Source: Owenia fusiformis (Eukaryota > Annelida > Polychaeta > Sabellida > Oweniidae). Taken from it: a stretch of DNA of 64,000 nucleotides. Under the pieces are notes generated by a model. The model was not told the origin of the DNA and did no database searches. It saw nothing but the letters and a program-made list of their open reading frames with translations. The DNA is taken from the NCBI GenBank assembly GCA_903813345.2, contig CAIIXF020000006.1, positions 11,102,348 to 11,166,347 of the forward strand. The letters run 5' to 3'. Positions 61,760 through 64,000 of this stretch are shown here, in pieces. How positions within the stretch are numbered: the stretch's first letter is position 1; the number at the start of each line of letters is the position of its first letter. A program made the position numbers and the translations under genes.

Positions 61760-63605
61760 TTGGACAGGAACAAGCATTTATAGGCAAGATGAAATCATAT
61801 TTTAATACAAGGCCATCATGTATAAATGAAGAACATATTTTGTTAAACAGTTGTACATAAAATAGTTAATAACATGGCCACTATTAACATAAGAGGTTGG
61901 GCAGTAATATATTTAAGGAAGCATAAACATAAATGCCTGCTAGAAAATTGACATTTACGTTAGAGGTGGATAATGCTGATTCAATGAATAAATGTTTAGA
62001 ATTTAATGTAAAATAAGGACAGATGTACCAATGTTAAATATTACAAACAGTTTATTGAATTGTTGCTGAAATATACAATCTTTATCGCTTATTTATGCAA
62101 TTATTTTATTGATATTGTTACATAGAGATTTGATATGTGTAATGCAAAATCGGTGCTTGTTTTAAAGGTATTGTGTTTAAAAAACTTAATGGATAGGAAA
62201 CAAGAAGTAATGAAATATCTTTGTTCTGTACCTAACAAGAAGGTCTCAATACTACTAGTAATTTTCAAAACTCAGCAATGAGTTTACAGTAAAACCTTTC
62301 AAGTGGAACACATCCATAAATGAAACATTTCACTGCCTCATGAAACTTTGACTTAGGGAAGCTCTGCACATTCACAAAAAAAGTTGAAAACAAAAAGTTG
62401 GGAAATGGAATTTCAACATTTTTTGAATATTATTTAAAATTTTGATCATGCAGAACTGCCTTAATTTTCAGTTTAATTGCTCTTCTATAAGAGAACACCT
62501 ACTATGTGAATAAATTTAGCAGAAAGGTTGTTCCACTTATTCAGGTTTCAACATACGGTAGTTGTTCAGATGTGTTTGTCAAGTCATTACATTTGTGGCC
62601 TGTGGGTTAACCCTGTATGTGAAACAAATATGTTTAATGTTTTCATCAGAACACCCTTAAATTCCGATCCGATATAAATGTATATCATGTAACACTTGGA
62701 AAACATCTCCAGAACTAGGACTTCTATTGATTATTATAAAAGGAAAGAGAATGCATGGCCTTTCCACAATGTATTTAATATGTATATACTGTAAAAGAAT
62801 ATACTGTATGATAACATTAAGGACCAAGAAGATATTGTTTAAAAGATTGGCTTTACATTTATTTACCATAAGTATAATCATACTATAAATATATCAGGTA
62901 TTTAAGGATAATTAAGTACATTATGTTTGGGTATGACATAAGGAAAGTTCTCACATACATGACATATTGCAAAATGAGTTTTGATAGAGAATTGGTGATT
63001 TTGTACAAGTTTGGCCATTGATAAGTGTGATAAACTAAAGTAAGTTACAGTTTTGATCTTGTCTGTTGTGAACTCATGGAGAAGAGCTTATGCCACACCC
63101 TTTCTCTGGGTTTCATATTAGGCTGAAAATTGAGATTTGAGATGCAAAAGATGTATTATTATAAATATGGTGTTTTGTTCTACTTCAGTATTTCATTTAT
63201 TTATTTTTTCTTTTAGTTGAAACTGAAAAAGTGATTATACCATATGTGAAATATTCAGTGTCCGGGCTCAAGGGTTAAGAAAAATTGCATGGAACATTTT
63301 GTGAATCAACTTTAGCTACATTTTCTCCTCCATCAGAATCAACTTTATTTTAGATGCAAAATGACTTTGTAACACAAATAAAAACTTATATTTTTGTATA
63401 ACAGTTGTCATTGTCACCATGTCATTTTGTATCGTAAGTTTAGGATGTAATTTTATTTAAGTAATTTATGGTCTAATAAATTTGCAAAGTTAATTTTATT
63501 TTTTGCAACTGTATGTTTAGTGAGTTAGTATGTAACCCATCAGAGTTGTATATACTGCATTTTGAACCTTGTAATAATGAAAATGTTTTGATTAAAATTA
63601 ATAAA
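61760..63605 (+). other. putative PLEKHF 3' UTR
   Basis: The stretch is AT-rich without exon signals. Poly-A signals AATAAA occur at about 63475-63480 and 63600-63605, and an earlier one near 63377. Which is used cannot be told from sequence. Confidence 0.4.
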
Positions 63606-64000
63606 TGAATTCTGTACAAAGAACTCTTATCGGAATGTGATGAATGCATTCAGTTGAAAATACACTGGAATGACACTGATGCAAGAGAAGAGTTCTTTTA
63701 TCAACAATAGACCTTCCCAGTAAACCCTGCCACCCTTTGGTACATCAAAGAAGCTACAAGATGTATTGCATGTATTGGTTAGAGTGATGATGTCATTGTT
63801 TAGAGTGATGATGTCATTGGTTGTACTTTTTAAAATTAGCCATAAGTTAATGCGGTATGGTTTATCCTAGTTTTGATTGGACAAATTGCAACCTACAACA
63901 TGTACAACCAATAAAAATCTAACCGTTATATTAACAGATTAAAGCTACTTTGATATATCAAAACGTGGAGGATTAATTGGAAAGGGTTATTATGTTCTGT
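63606..64000. other. right edge, intergenic
   Basis: No gene was seen. A 22-bp unit, TTAGAGTGATGATGTCATTG plus two bases, is repeated twice in tandem at about 63779-63822. Confidence 0.5.

Overview
The window is nuclear DNA from an animal, most likely a marine invertebrate. It is AT-rich, gene-poor and intron-rich. Three protein genes can be recognised, and all have spliceosomal exons with GT..AG borders and metazoan domain architectures. Foldback elements, tRNA-derived SINEs, a minisatellite and repeats with long G or C runs at their ends fit genomes such as molluscs, hemichordates, cephalochordates or brachiopods. I cannot name the species.

Layout. From 1 to about 40.0 kb there is no gene I can establish, only short ORFs of chance length, dispersed repeats, several foldback (inverted-repeat) DNA elements, a tRNA-Leu-derived SINE at 23.3 kb and a 34-bp minisatellite of about 36 copies at 30.9-32.1 kb. 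At 40.04-40.27 kb on the minus strand lies the first coding exon of a GABA-B receptor-like class C GPCR; the rest of that gene must lie further left in the window or beyond it. A 1-kb palindromic transposon occupies 42.6-43.7 kb.

From 46.1 to 61.8 kb lie two complete genes in head-to-head order. RNASEK (ribonuclease kappa, a small V-ATPase-associated membrane protein) is on the minus strand, with two coding exons split by a 4-kb intron. PLEKHF (phafin, PH plus FYVE domains) is on the plus strand, with nine coding exons and a 267-residue product. Their start codons are only 271 bp apart, so they probably share a bidirectional promoter. That spacer holds two MiT/TFE-type E-boxes (TCATGTGA and TCACGTGA), the class of site bound by TFEB/MITF in lysosomal genes. 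Both proteins act on endosomes and lysosomes, so co-regulation is a testable idea.

Mobile DNA is dense around the gene pair. The first introns of both genes are loaded with long-armed foldback elements: a composite double hairpin in RNASEK intron 1, and a Tc1/mariner-type element, a 1-kb palindrome and a third TIR element in PLEKHF intron 1. A very short (75-79 bp) dispersed element has four copies, two of them flanked by perfect 9-bp target duplications. The most unusual items are the shared promoter, the hairpin-loaded introns, the miniature element and the minisatellite. I found no CRISPR array, prokaryotic operon or intact autonomous transposon.
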